From contig NC_089035.1 of assembly GCF_034140825.1 (NCBI RefSeq), positions 43,206,001 to 43,270,000 on the forward strand: 64,000 bases of DNA, in the 5' to 3' direction. Below, one piece after another: positions 37,562 through 48,433 of the stretch; within the stretch, counting starts at the first letter, position 1, and each line of letters starts with the position of its first letter. The stretch comes from Oryza sativa Japonica Group (lineage: Eukaryota > Streptophyta > Magnoliopsida > Poales > Poaceae). The notes beneath the pieces are model-generated. The model did no database searches and had not been told where the DNA came from. It was given only the letters and a program-made list of their open reading frames with translations. A program made the position numbers and the translations under genes.

Positions 37562-38411
37562 TGTGTGCCTCTCAGCCGGGCTCCGTGAGCGCGATGTCGG
37601 CCTTCTTCAGTGCTAGCGCGTGCGATGTTGGCTGTGCCGATGTCGGCCTTCTTCAGCGCCAGCGCGTTCATGCCGTTGCCGGTCATCCCGCACAGGTGGC
37701 CCTCCCGTTGAATGATCCTCACGATCTCGTACTTGTGCTCCGGGAACATGCCGGCGTCCACCGGAAACCTGAAATTACACAAAGGATGGAACATAAGTTG
37801 CCTAGCTACTCAATAATGATGGATTCGATATACCACATATTTTTATTAAAGTTCTCTACCTCAATTAGGTTTTTGTCAACAGTGAGATGGTTGAGAGTGA
37901 GAGTTCCAATTTTGTCACAGCAGAGAACATCCATTCCTGCCATTTCTTCTATGGCTGTCATCCTTTTAGTGATAGCACCTTGCCAAAAATTAATTAATTT
38001 TAGTAATGATATGTGATATACTGTCTGTTAATTGAAGAAACATGACAACAATATCTTGGACACACCTGTTGAGACAGGTGATGAGAACCTATTGCAAGTG
38101 TGACTGACAGAACAGTAGGCATTGCGATCGGTATCCCTCCTCTCAGAAGAACAAGAACATTGTTGATTCCATCTCCGTATGACCGGTGCTGGATTGGGAA
38201 CATGATTATAACCTCAACAATCACACCAATGGCGATTGAGCAGATACAGAACTTGCCTCTGGAGGTAAGAACCTGAAAATTCACTAGTTAGAAACAGCTG
38301 ACAGCACATCCACTTGCGAGGTTCTTATAATCTTATTACAGTCTGAAGATTGATGAATCACCTTCTGAAAATGCCCAACAACCTCAGTGGAGTCCACTAG
38401 ATGAGCTGCCT
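37562..38411 (-). pseudogene. Plasma-membrane H+-ATPase (P3A) gene relic
   Basis: Minus-strand fragments in order: [12 protein letters not shown] (38410-38365); [20 protein letters not shown] then [20 protein letters not shown] (38280-38070); [20 protein letters not shown] then [18 protein letters not shown] (37981-37862); FPEHKYEIV ... [19 protein letters not shown] (37770-37600). In working pumps the phosphorylation site is DKTGTLT and the hinge is GDGVNDAPALK. Here they read DKIGTLT and [10 protein letters not shown], so it could not pump. The nucleotide-binding exons between LIE and FPEHK are missing. The ALKKADI stretch is partly duplicated at 37585-37670. Intron borders are still recognisable, so it arose from genomic DNA rather than mRNA. 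It is flanked by LINEs. Confidence 0.9.
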
Positions 38412-38979
38412 TGCCAAAGAAAGAGTGTATCCACTAGATTCAGAGGTGACAGAACCTAAACTAGACATTCATGCAAAGCATGTATTGGATCTCTTAGACG
38501 GCCGTCTATATGCTACTGTGCCTCAACAGGGTGTGGTCTCACCTTAACATTGGGGATGCATTTGCGTTGGAAATCCATCGTATAGAACTAATTAATAGCA
38601 AAATGCATCAAATTATTAGGCTACTAGCTTTATACCAATCTGTGCATCATAGTTTTTTTTTTCATTGTATTGTTCTCAATACTCATATCAAATAATTTAT
38701 CGTGATTATATTATTGATTGTTTTTTGTGTAGTTCCTGACCTCTGATTCTGTAGATTTGCTACACCTCATGTATCTATATGCAAATGACATTATTGCTTA
38801 GACAGAAACAACAGCTTGAGTCTCCACCAAGTGCAGCGTAAACACCAGTATGGTAGGAGTAATTTCTTATGTAACAGTAACATGAGGAGAGGAAACCAAA
38901 AGCCATGCTGTGCAGAGACAACCAATACAGTTAATCGTTAAAAAGATAAATGATTCCACATTACTATTTTTTTTAACAC
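38412..38979. other. Intergenic DNA, nothing recognised
   Basis: AT-rich sequence between the ATPase relic and a LINE. I see no gene, clear repeat ends or RNA. It could hold further decayed exons of the ATPase relic. Confidence 0.4.
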
Positions 38980-38988
38980 AAAACATTA

Positions 38989-39859
38989 GCCAAAATTAGT
39001 GGCGTGGAATAACCTTCTTCCACGAATCGCTAACCTAGTTCTTACTCAGGATCAAGATAAGTTTCATTGGAATTTAACCCAAAATGGAGAGTTTTCAGTG
39101 AAGTCGCATTATCTTGCCTTGGTACATTCAGATTTGCCCAACATAAACAAAGTAATTTGGAAATTAAAAATACCGCTTAAAGTGAAGATCTTCCTATGGT
39201 ATTTACGTCGTGGGGTAGTTTTGACAAGGGATAACCTAGCTAAGCGCAATTGGCAAGGAAGTAAGAATTGTTGCTTTTGTCACAAAGATGAGACAATATT
39301 ACATTTGTTTTATGAGTGCAGATTTGCCCGTTTTGTGTGGTGCATTATACAAGTGGCTACAGGGCTTTTCCCGCCACGTGGTGTATCCAATATGTTTGGT
39401 AATTGGCTACGGGGAATTAGGAAAGACTTGAAGTCACTTATCCTGTTAGGGGCAGCCACTATTTGTTGGTCATTATGGCTTTGCAGGAATGATATGGTGT
39501 TTGACAAAAGAAAAATCTCTTCTCCTTTACAGGTTATTTTTTTAACTATCCACTTCCTTCGTACCTGGGCTATCCTTCAGAAGCCTGGTTCACGGGATTT
39601 GGTTGCAGCGGCGTGTTAGCGCTTGGAGCAGGTGGTCAGGGAATGTTTTACCCAGGGACATGGGTGGCGGTCTAGCCTGAAGATTGGTGCTCCCTGATTT
39701 TTACTGCTTTCCTTCTCTTGTTACAAACTCTTTTGTGGGTTTGTGTGTTTTGGCTGTGTGCATCCTAGTTATGCAGAGGCCGGGAGTTTTCTTAGTATGG
39801 TTCTATCAACTTGATGTAATCGTCTGAGATTAATAAAAGCTTCCTTTATCAAAAAAAAA
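38989..39859 (+). mobile_element. 5'-truncated LINE with poly(A) tail
   Basis: The open frame to 39619 (about 207 residues) encodes the end of a LINE ORF2: WNNLLPRIANLVLTQDQDKF, IWKLKIPLKVKIFLWYLRRG and the zinc-binding CCFCHKDETILHLFYECRFA, then LLGAATICWSLWLCRND. It is followed by a 3' untranslated region and a short A run ending at 39859. AAAACATTA occurs just before the element (38980-38988) and overlapping its tail (39856-39864), consistent with a short target-site duplication. The frame is uninterrupted but lacks reverse transcriptase and endonuclease. It differs in sequence from the LINE at 34621, so it belongs to another lineage. Confidence 0.88.
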
Positions 39860-40077
39860 CATTATTAAGTTGAACAACAGTGAGGTAAACAAGCAACATG
39901 CTTCCTTATTCAGCTCCAATGTCCCAGAAGCAACAATGACAGTTTGGATCTGTATCAGGCAATATTTGTGCAAGTTTCTGCCTTCTGCATGTTTTATTTG
40001 TGGATAAAAGTAGGACTAAAGAAGTAGAAATGACAATACCCAGAAGCGAGGTAGATGATCGTCCACAAGAATAGCCA

Positions 40078-43000
40078 TCAAGGAGAGCCAAAACCACCAC
40101 CACCAGGAGTGAGAATCTGAAGAATCTCACCAGCATTAACCATAACAGTGTTCTTCCCTCCAAGGTAAACTCTACGACCATCTTTCTTGACGAGATAGTT
40201 TGCACCACGGGCCCCATTTCTTCCTCCCTTCAGTCCCCTGGGAGCATGCACCCTTCTCTCTGAAAGAATGCTCACAACAACAGGCTGGCAAAATTCAATC
40301 TCTCTCACAAGGCCATCACCACCTCTGTGGAAACCAGAACCTCCACTGTTCTCCCTGATGCTAAATCTATGTAAAAGAACAGGGTATCGCTGCTCAAAGA
40401 TCTCTGGGTCAGTCATCCTTGTGTTTGTCATGTGACACTGAACACCACTTGTACCATCCCAACTCGCCCCAGCTCCTGAACCGCCTCCAATGGTCTCATA
40501 GTAACCGAAGGTGTCGTCTCCAAATGTCAAATTGTTCATGCAACCCTGGGAGCAGGCGCATGCTTGGAAAGCCATTAGGACTACGTCCGTCACTCTCTGA
40601 GAGGTCAATACATTACCACCAACCACTGCAGCTTTGTCACTTGGAGAAAGGAAAGAGCCTTTAGGAATTAGGATCTTCACAGGAGCTAGGCAGCCTTGAT
40701 TTAGAGGTATATCAACGTCGACCAAGCACCGTAAGCAGTATATCACAGCAGCCGCTGTTACTGCTTCAGGAGCATTCCAGTTACCATACACCTCAGGACT
40801 GGTGCCTTCAAAGTCAAAGGTTGCTTCGCCTTTACTTGAATCAAGGGTGAGCTTCAAATGGAGCACAGAACCATCATCCATGTAATCTTCATCTTCGATG
40901 ACACAAGACCCATTCTCCTTTTCAACTCTCGATGCAACTACCTTAAGCATTTCTCTAACAGCTTCTTCAGCATTGTTTTGGACATGATTCATATAAGATT
41001 GAACAGTGATCAAACCATACTGATTTATCAGTTCTTTGATAAGTGTTATTCCCCGCTGGTTTGCTGCCACCTGAGCATGGAGGTCAGAAAGATTATCTTG
41101 GATCTTACGTGTTCCTGGAATCTTATGGTTTGTAAGTTCATCATAGGACGGTGACTGTAGCAAGTGAATTATTCCTTCCTCTTGGAAAACACCTCTCTCA
41201 ACAAGTTTAAATGCTTTGATGGCAGCACCTTCCTCCCAGATGCTTTTTGAGAAAGGAGGCATGCTTCCTGGGGTGATACCACCGATCTCTGCATGGTGAC
41301 CTCTACTAGCAACAAAGAAGATAACTTTACCTTCATTGAAAACAGGTGTGACAACTGTTATGTCTGGAAGATGGCTACCCCCAGAACATGGATGATTCGT
41401 TACAAGAACATCACCCTCATGGAGATTATCACCCCAATATTTGAGTTGCCAACGCACGGTGCTAGACATGGCTCCCAAATGCACAGGGACATGAGGGGCA
41501 TTTGCGACAAGGCCACCATCCGGACCAAAGAGAGCACAAGAAAAGTCCAGTCTTTCCTTTATATTGGTAGAAATAGAAGTTCTTTGAAGTGTTCGACCCA
41601 TCTGTTCAGCAATACCCATGAATCGATGATTGAAGATAGAAAGTTGGACCACATCAGCAACTGTCTCTGATACTTCTACACTGCTTGGAGCAGCACTTAT
41701 CTCAATTTTTATGTTACCATACTTGGTGATGATAGCTTTACAGTCTTTTTCTACTATCACTGTACTGTTCCCATTCATTATAACTGCAGGACCCTTCAAT
41801 ACATGCCCATAGCCCAAATTCTGAAGCTTGTAAAGTGGTGTTTCCTGCCATCCGTATGAAAAATAAATTCGACATGAACTTTCTGGCACAGGTTTGGTTG
41901 ATACTGGTGTCAGTTCATGAGGCTGCAAGATATTTGTAGCACCAACTCCCTGAACCCTCACATCACATATGAGTATTTTTCTGTTTAATAATTTGAAGCC
42001 ATACTCTTGCTGAAACAGTTTCACAAACTCATCAGCATAATCACTTCCAGATTCCCTCTCTGGTTGTTTAACCATGATTGCTGTATCGGTTCCCTCGTAC
42101 CTCAAGTTCAAGTATGAATGTGTCCTGATGCTGTCCTCTCCAAAACCCTGCTCTATTAACTTTTCTTTCACCTGCTTAACTAAAAGATCTACTCTTCGAG
42201 ATGCCTCTGCAGCAGAATCAACATTATAAATAGCAGAGTATGGCTCTTGCAAATCTTCAATAACATCAGCAAGGCCCATTCCATATGCACTCAATATGCC
42301 ACAGTAGCGATGAATAAGTAACTCAGACATGCCAAGGGATCTTGCCATAGCACATGCATGTTGAGGACCAGCACCACCAAAGCATGCGAGAGCATGGTTC
42401 TTAGTGTCATGCCCCTTCATTTCGGTCAACTGCCTTATAGGTCGGCACATCGCCTCATTTGCAACATTAACAAAACCGAGGGCAATCTCCTCAACCGTCA
42501 TGTCCTTTGCTGATGGATCCTGACTCTTTCGGTGAGAGTTTATCTCAACAGCAAGAATCTCAAATGCCTTTTTAGTAGCGTCATAATCAAGGGGTAAATC
42601 TTCGTTAGGACCAAATATGGATGGGAAGTACTCAGGAATAACAGTTCCCAGAATCAAATTGGCATCAGTTATTGCCAGCTCACCACCTTTTCTATAGCAT
42701 ACAGGACCAGGATGTGCTCCAACAGAATCTGGCCCAACCTTGAAAGCTCCAAACTGAAACTTAAGCTTCGATCCACCACCAGCAGCCACCGTGTTTATGT
42801 CAAGCTGGGGAGCTTGTATTATTGCCCCAGCAATTTGGGTCTCCAGAACTTGTTCATAGCTTCCATCGTAGCGGCTAACATCTGTGGATGTACCACCCAT
42901 GTCAAATCCAATCAGCGGTTTTGATGTCTCAAGTTGAAACAAGGTCTGAGAGTAGCCAACCACACCACCTGCAGGACCTGACAACACTGCTTTGTGCCCG

Positions 43001-43851
43001 GAGAATCTCCTCTCTGGTGCCAGACCACCATCTGACTGCATAAACAGCACATTCACCTGCTCACCTCCCCCTTCAAACCTGGACATGAATCCTGATAGGT
43101 ACTCTTTGATGACTGGTGTGAGATAAGCATCCACACTGGCTGTCAAGCCACGAGGCACAGCACGGACCATCGGCGTCAATGATGAAGACAACGATACATG
43201 CTTGAATCCCATCTCAAGAGATAATTTCTCAATGAGAAGCTCATGCTGAGGATAAGTATATGAGTGCATTAAAACCACTGCCAAACATCTTATTCCTTTG
43301 TCAAGCAAACCTTTCAACAAAGGCTTCAATGCTTCTACATCAACCGGCTTCGCCACCCTGACCAATTCCCCTGAGATCCCTTTAACAGATAAACCATCAT
43401 CCCTCTCACCATCACCACCACCAACAAGTTCAACCCTCTCATCAACCTCAACCACCTCCTCATACAAATTCGACGGCTTTGACACCTTGAGATCGAATAT
43501 GTTCGGCCGAGCCTGGTTACCAATCTGAAGCAAATCCCTGAATCCCCGGGTGACACACAGCGCGATCCTTTCACCCTTCCTCTCAAGAAGCGCATTCGTG
43601 GCCACCGTGGTGCCCATCCGAATCCAATCAATCTTGCCCGTGGGAATCTTGGACGACCGCGGGATCCTCTCCCCGGAGAACTCCTGGAGGATCCTCCTGA
43701 TCCCTTCGATGGGGGCGTCGTCGTAGTTCGACGGGTCGACGGAGAGAAGTTTCATCACGTAGCCTTCCCTCCTCCCGGGCACCTCTGCGTAGATGTCGGT
43801 GAATGTGCCGCCCCTGTCAATGCAGAATCTGAATTTCTCCGTGCTACCCAT
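40078..43851 (-). CDS. OXP1: 5-oxoprolinase (ATP-hydrolysing), intronless coding region
   Basis: Uninterrupted frame of 1,257 residues, close to the usual eukaryotic length. It opens (L-pyro)glutamate ring in the cytosol with ATP, returning glutamate from glutathione breakdown. The N-terminal hydantoinase-A half shows FCIDRGGTFTDIYAEVPG, GFDMGGTSTDVSRYDG, DINTVAAGGGSKLKF, GAHPGPVCYRKGG and FGGAGPQHACAMARSLG. The C-terminal hydantoinase-B half shows FGPDGGLVANAPHVPVHLGA, VTNHPCSGGSHLPDITVVTP, ASRGHHAEIGGITPGSMPP and ends LTPGGGGFGSP. The start MGSTEKFRFCIDRGG fits the family. A 5' untranslated intron is likely (acceptor near 43886, donor near 44237). A piece of its own coding sequence is copied 1.1 kb upstream (44888-45015). 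No defects seen. Confidence 0.97.
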   Translation of the reverse strand: MGSTEKFRFCIDRGGTFTDIYAEVPGRREGYVMKLLSVDPSNYDDAPIEGIRRILQEFSGERIPRSSKIPTGKIDWIRMGTTVATNALLERKGERIALCVTRGFRDLLQIGNQARPNIFDLKVSKPSNLYEEVVEVDERVELVGGGDGERDDGLSVKGISGELVRVAKPVDVEALKPLLKGLLDKGIRCLAVVLMHSYTYPQHELLIEKLSLEMGFKHVSLSSSLTPMVRAVPRGLTASVDAYLTPVIKEYLSGFMSRFEGGGEQVNVLFMQSDGGLAPERRFSGHKAVLSGPAGGVVGYSQTLFQLETSKPLIGFDMGGTSTDVSRYDGSYEQVLETQIAGAIIQAPQLDINTVAAGGGSKLKFQFGAFKVGPDSVGAHPGPVCYRKGGELAITDANLILGTVIPEYFPSIFGPNEDLPLDYDATKKAFEILAVEINSHRKSQDPSAKDMTVEEIALGFVNVANEAMCRPIRQLTEMKGHDTKNHALACFGGAGPQHACAMARSLGMSELLIHRYCGILSAYGMGLADVIEDLQEPYSAIYNVDSAAEASRRVDLLVKQVKEKLIEQGFGEDSIRTHSYLNLRYEGTDTAIMVKQPERESGSDYADEFVKLFQQEYGFKLLNRKILICDVRVQGVGATNILQPHELTPVSTKPVPESSCRIYFSYGWQETPLYKLQNLGYGHVLKGPAVIMNGNSTVIVEKDCKAIITKYGNIKIEISAAPSSVEVSETVADVVQLSIFNHRFMGIAEQMGRTLQRTSISTNIKERLDFSCALFGPDGGLVANAPHVPVHLGAMSSTVRWQLKYWGDNLHEGDVLVTNHPCSGGSHLPDITVVTPVFNEGKVIFFVASRGHHAEIGGITPGSMPPFSKSIWEEGAAIKAFKLVERGVFQEEGIIHLLQSPSYDELTNHKIPGTRKIQDNLSDLHAQVAANQRGITLIKELINQYGLITVQSYMNHVQNNAEEAVREMLKVVASRVEKENGSCVIEDEDYMDDGSVLHLKLTLDSSKGEATFDFEGTSPEVYGNWNAPEAVTAAAVIYCLRCLVDVDIPLNQGCLAPVKILIPKGSFLSPSDKAAVVGGNVLTSQRVTDVVLMAFQACACSQGCMNNLTFGDDTFGYYETIGGGSGAGASWDGTSGVQCHMTNTRMTDPEIFEQRYPVLLHRFSIRENSGGSGFHRGGDGLVREIEFCQPVVVSILSERRVHAPRGLKGGRNGARGANYLVKKDGRRVYLGGKNTVMVNAGEILQILTPGGGGFGSP

Positions 43852-44605
43852 CCTAACTTCGAGGTACTCTCAGAATCTGCGTCCTCTGCAAAACACCAAA
43901 ACAGCAGCGTAGATGCAGGCAATTCAGATTAATCTGGTAATGGGTGATGGATTACTGTAATAAGTAGAAGGAGTTGTAGCACTGAGCTGTGCTGTGAATT
44001 AATCAAACAAAGGGGGATAAGAGCGCCAGGGGCGGATCCAACTTGGGACATGGGGGGTTCAGTTGAACTCCCAAATTTTGGGGGAAACAAACAATAAACT
44101 GTTACTTGTATTTTCTCGTGAAATAGCTTCTTCCAGAACTAGAAAAGAAGCTAGGGGTTAACGAACGCAAGCAAATTCCAGACAGACGTAGCCCCGGTGG
44201 GGTGGGAGAGAGAGAGAGAGATGAATCAGAAGCTCACCAGGATCCCCTCCCCTGCTCTGCTCGCCACCGTGCTCCAACCCTGCCACCGTCACCGTGCTGC
44301 GTCGCCCCAGTTGCCGTGCGCCGTGCTGCCGCCGTCACCGTGCGCTGCCGCCTAAACCGTCGCACCGAGAGAAGGAGGGAGGAAGCAGCCTCTGGCTCTG
44401 CCGCCGCTGCCTCGCTCGTCTCCCCTTTTTCTCCTCGCGATAAGGCCCGAGTCGACGAGTGGGCGGCGCGACGGTTCGGCTGGATCCAAGGTAATGCGAT
44501 GGCATTTCCTGTAATTTCGATGAAAGGGGACGGGTAGCGCTGTAATTATTTTCAGAGTAGGACGTGGAGCCACGTTTTCGCCACTCCACCTCGCTAAGTC
44601 GCTAG
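43852..44605. other. OXP1 leader, leader intron and promoter
   Basis: On the minus strand TTTGCAG/AGGACGC near 43886 and CCTG/GTGAGCTT near 44237 look like the two ends of a leader intron. The GC-rich noncoding exon would lie at about 44238-44560. Within the intron, GGGGCGGATCCAACTTGGGA at about 44029 resembles the start of a common grass repeat; the other end was not found. Confidence 0.55.
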
Positions 44606-44839
44606 TACTCTGTTTCTAAATGTTTGACACCGTTGACTTTTTAGTTTGTGTTTGGTCATTCGTCTTATTAAAAAAAATTAACTAATTATTTATTCTTTTC
44701 ATATAATTTGATTCATTGTTAAATATACTTTCATGTACACATATAATTTTATATATTTCACAATTTTTTTTAATAAGACGAACGGTCAAACATGTGTTAA
44801 AAAGTCAACGGTGTCAAACATTTTGAAACGAAGGGAGTA
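44606..44839. mobile_element. Stowaway-like MITE, well preserved
   Basis: The left arm TACTCTGTTTCTAAATGTTT + GACACCGTTGACTTTTTA is mirrored by the right arm AAAAAGTCAACGGTGTCAAA + CATTTTGAAACGAAGGGAGTA. About 234 bp with an AT-rich loop. Long near-perfect arms could fold as a hairpin if transcribed. Confidence 0.85.
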
Positions 44840-44887
44840 TAAATTTCTGGAGCGATTCACTTGGCTCCCGCTCCAATTGACCATTTG

Positions 44888-45015
44888 GCCGTGGGAATCT
44901 TGGACGACCGCATGATCCTCTCCCCGGACAACTCCTCGAGGATCTTCCTGATCCCTTCGATGGGGGTGTCGTCGTAGTTCAACGGGTCAACGGAGAGAAG
45001 CTTCATCACGTAGCG
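44888..45015 (-). pseudogene. Duplicated fragment of the neighbouring OXP1 gene
   Basis: About 128 bp match 43636-43763 of the OXP1 coding region, with roughly nine differences counted by eye. It covers the codons around MKLLSVDPSNYDDAPIEGIRRI, in the same orientation. It lacks a start codon and the rest of the gene. The divergence implies it is not brand new. Confidence 0.9.
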
Positions 45016-45017
45016 CT

Positions 45018-45411
45018 AGCGCCTTCCCCTACCTCAAGAACCCCCTCCCGATGCTGGACATCGCTGACGGATCGTTTGGCTCCGGCGCCGCGGCGATGTG
45101 CTAGGACTGCGGTAACCAAGCAAAGAAAGACTGTGGCCACCAACATTGCCGCACGTGTTGCAAAAGCCGCGGCTTCGGTTGCTCCATCCACGTCAAGAGC
45201 ACCTAGGTGCCCACCGCTCGCCGCCGTGAGCACCAACAGCTCACTGGCTCATCCCCGTCTTCCCCCGCAACCGCCTCTACCACAGCCACCGCTTCCGCCT
45301 CTGCCTCCAAGAAGCCTTGCCTTCTCACCTCCCAAACGACGACGTCGCACACCTTCACCTCCGATGCCACCACGCCCGCAGCTTTGACACCACCTCCAGC
45401 CATCAAGTAAA
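45018..45411 (+). pseudogene. SHI/STY/LRP1 (SRS) family RING-like zinc-finger fragment
   Basis: The frame through 45091 reads C[23 protein letters not shown] then [14 protein letters not shown]-stop-VPTARRREHQQL. This is the diagnostic Cys3-His-Cys3-His finger of SRS transcription factors, whose intact form has [12 protein letters not shown] and HVKSTWVPA. Both differences are nonsense codons (CTAG at about 45100 and CCTAG at about 45210). The Ser/Thr/Ala-rich linker continues to about 45411; the IGGH domain is not seen. Not functional as an SRS factor. Confidence 0.88.
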
Positions 45412-46092
45412 ACGCCATTGATACCAGCGCATGTTCATCAATACATACGCGCAATTCGGCATGTTTGTCTCCTACGAATCTACAAACAGCTCAAATTATT
45501 AAGCTTGTGCCATTTTTTGCAGATGTGTTGTTTAGGAGAGCTTGCCAATGCAGGTGTGCACACCGGTGGTGTTTAGGTGAGAGGAGAGGAAAATATGAAA
45601 GAAAAAGAGGCCGACGGAGAGGTGGCCAGGCCGCCGCTGCTCCCTATCGCCGTCCCCACCATCGCTCCCCACCGCCGCTCGGGGCAAGGTGAAAAAAGAG
45701 GCCGGGGGAGAGAAAGAGAGATAAGGGAGAGAGAGAGGGGGGAAGGAGGAGGAAGAAGGGAAGGAAAGGGAGAATGACATGTGGGGCCCACATTGTCGAT
45801 GGGTCCCACTTGTGTGTGTTTGTGAGTGACATGTCAGTCCTACAAAATTACAAAATTTTGCCTTTTGTTTTACTCTAGTTCCACATAAGCAACGCGTCGA
45901 CGACACGTGGGACGAAGACCGGATCGACAGTACCACGTAGGTGCCACGTCAGCTAAAACCGCTTGCAAACCCACCTAAGGAGTCAAATTGTATCTGTTTT
46001 AATAGTTCGGGGAGTTTTCTTATCCAGCTTTCTGGTTAAAGGGCACAAATTAGATTCGGCCGATATTTAAGGAAGTCAAATGAGCTTTTTCC

Positions 46093-48433
46093 TTGTTTAA
46101 TAATAAATCCCTCTGTCAGCCGCCCAACAAATACCAGCGTAATCAAATCATATGATGTGGCAATTAATATTAGCAGCACGGTTTTTAAATTTCCCCTCGT
46201 GATCGCGCACAAGATGTAGACAAGATGCTCCGTATTCATGACATGCAAAATAGATGATTATAGTACTTTGAAATCGCAAAATAAACATGCGGACAACCTT
46301 TGTTATACCACCCGTCTCACGGCCACCGGCAGATCGGATTATTAACTACTCCTTGATTAGCTACAGTACTTTGGAAAAAAAAACGTTGACTGATCAAAAT
46401 TTATACGGCGACACATAAAAGTATATCCTAAATTTATTTATTTTGACGCACATTATTATTGCCACAACAAAGCCATCGCACAGAATAATACTAACATATT
46501 AGCATAGTACACGTATTCCAAATACTAGTTTCCACTGTGTGCACGACACGGTATGTCCGGACGTGCACGTATCTCCATTGCTAACGTATTATTACCACTA
46601 TAAATACAAACCGGTCAAGTTTGAAGAGTCAGTCCACCATCGGTTCTGTACATAGTAAAATAAAATAAACTAGCAATACATACAGGAAGCATAAAAGATT
46701 TAATTCAAATCCAAATCCAAACTCAACCCAAAGCTTGGCAAGGGTTATACACGGCGTTGATCATGTGGCTCACACGCGGAGGAGTAAAGACACGAGACTT
46801 TCTGATCCGACTAGAGGCCACGTGCCACAAGCATCACACAGAACAAGAGGCACGCACACGAGAAAAACAAAAACCAAAAATAAATAGGGAGAGAGAGGAA
46901 GGGGAGAGTTTTATAGCGTGGTGGGAGTGGGGAGACCAGACCAGGAAAGGAGACGGAGACCCGATTCGTTCCCACCTCCTCGCCGCCCACCGCTCTCCAT
47001 CTCCTCTTCTTCCTCCTCCTCCTCCTCTCGTCGTCCTCGTCGCCGTCTCGTCTTCTATTTATTTAGGAGTATTTTTTTTTCATCTATCTATCTGTATCTA
47101 TCTATACCCCCCGCCTCCCCGATTTTTCTTCTTCTTCCTCCTCTTACCTCGCGTCGCCGCCGCGGGCGTCAGCGCTCGCGTCCCCCGTGTCTCGTTTCGT
47201 CCATCACAACTCGCTCTCCGTGCGGCGGCGGCGGCGGCGATCCCCGATCGGGCGACTCCGGCGATTGCGAGGTAACTAGCGTCTCTCCTCCTCCTCCTCC
47301 CTTCTCGAGGTTCGCTCGATTTGGGCGCGTGTCGAATTCGGGAGGCTGGTTTGCTCTGATTGGGCTTGTACAGATTGCTTGCTTGCTTGGTTTACGTGCG
47401 CAGCCGCAGCGTGCTTGTTTTGCTAAAAGGGCGGCTTGGAGAAATTTTTAGCTGACATCGACCGAGCTTGTTGCGCCGCCGCCATTATCGTGCGACGACT
47501 TAACTGAATCCGTTTGCAGTTTTCTGCTATGCGGCGTCAGTTAGTTCAGTTTCCTCCGTGCGGGGGGTGGGGCAGGGTGCGGTACATGGGTGGGGGCGAT
47601 GAACTGTGTGGCACATCGAATTTACTGCAGTAATCTGACAAGGGAATTGCAATTGTAAGGATATAAGGGAACTGCTTCTGCTGTGATTCTCAAGTGCTGC
47701 AACCCTAGGTGGCTTCCGCAGTGCCCAGCCCAGGTGGTCCAATGACTTGTACAGTAGGATAGTTGCTACTCGTGTGCACATTGCACAGTAGGTGGGGTGT
47801 GTGAAGGGCCACAAAACACCTCTTGTTATTGCTTCTTTTGTTGCATATATGCTACTGCAATCAGCTATGATTTTGTTCAGTCTGTGATTTGTTAATAGAC
47901 AGTTGCCCCTGTCCGAATGGGTCCTCTGAATGTCAAAAATTTCTGCCACTGTTTCATCGAGCTTTTTTATTTGTGGGATGGGATTTATATCTAGGTGATA
48001 TTAACTGCCACATTGAATTGGTTGCTAGCTGTTAGGGAGTATTTTTCATCTGTCAGTCAGTGGAACTCAGGTCTGCAGTAAGTTTGTTCATGATTGAGAG
48101 CATATAGCTTATATCTCACCCAACTGCTAACTTCAGGCAGATAGGAACAATTACACTTTATTTTGTTGCATGCTATCCCCCTCTGTGGATCTAAAGCTTT
48201 GCTGCCCATTTTTAGATCCATCTTGCTTGTCATGTTTTCTCTACTTCATTTTTTAACAACAGTTTGCAATGCATTCCGTTTTGGGCAATTATATGATATA
48301 CATTTTTCTGCTTATTAATCTTAACAGGTTGAAATTAATACATTGATGCTGTATCATCACAGAGGCGGTCTTTCTTAATCTTCAATATTTTCTTAGAGCT
48401 AAACGGTTATATTTTGGTGTCTTCTTAGCAACA
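46093..48433 (+). promoter_or_regulatory. PXA1 promoter, noncoding first exon and leader intron
   Basis: A TATA-like CACTATAAATACA lies at about 46597, and AAAATAAATAGGGAG at about 46877 is closer to the CT-rich leader. The GC-rich noncoding exon probably ends at GCGAG/GTAACTAGC (47271). The 1.16-kb leader intron ends at TCTTCTTAG before 48429, five bases before the ATG. The frames open in the GC-rich part (46757-47451) are not supported as genes. 46093-46590 shows nothing recognisable. Confidence 0.6.

Larger units (their letters stand above)
44880..46092. mobile_element. MULE-like composite carrying two host-gene fragments (left end unresolved)
   Basis: The right part (45770-46092) has the same layout as the inverted repeats of the MULEs at 5043 and 6598: ACATGTGGGGCCCACATTG, GTGCCACGTCAGCTAAAACC, a loose GTTCGGGGAGTTTTCTTATC and the end GAGCTTTTTCC. 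To its left sit a 5-oxoprolinase fragment and an SRS zinc-finger fragment. I could not find the opposite inverted end between 44840 and 44900, so this is either a Pack-MULE with an eroded left end or a MULE half next to duplicated DNA. Confidence 0.65.

Noticed and set aside
44202-44537. 111-residue plus-strand frame upstream of OXP1
   Set aside because: It overlaps the likely noncoding first exon of OXP1 on the other strand and has low-complexity composition.
46757-47451. Frames in the GC-rich PXA1 leader
   Set aside because: CT- and CCG-rich leader sequence. The ATG five bases after the leader intron gives the family's conserved N-terminus.
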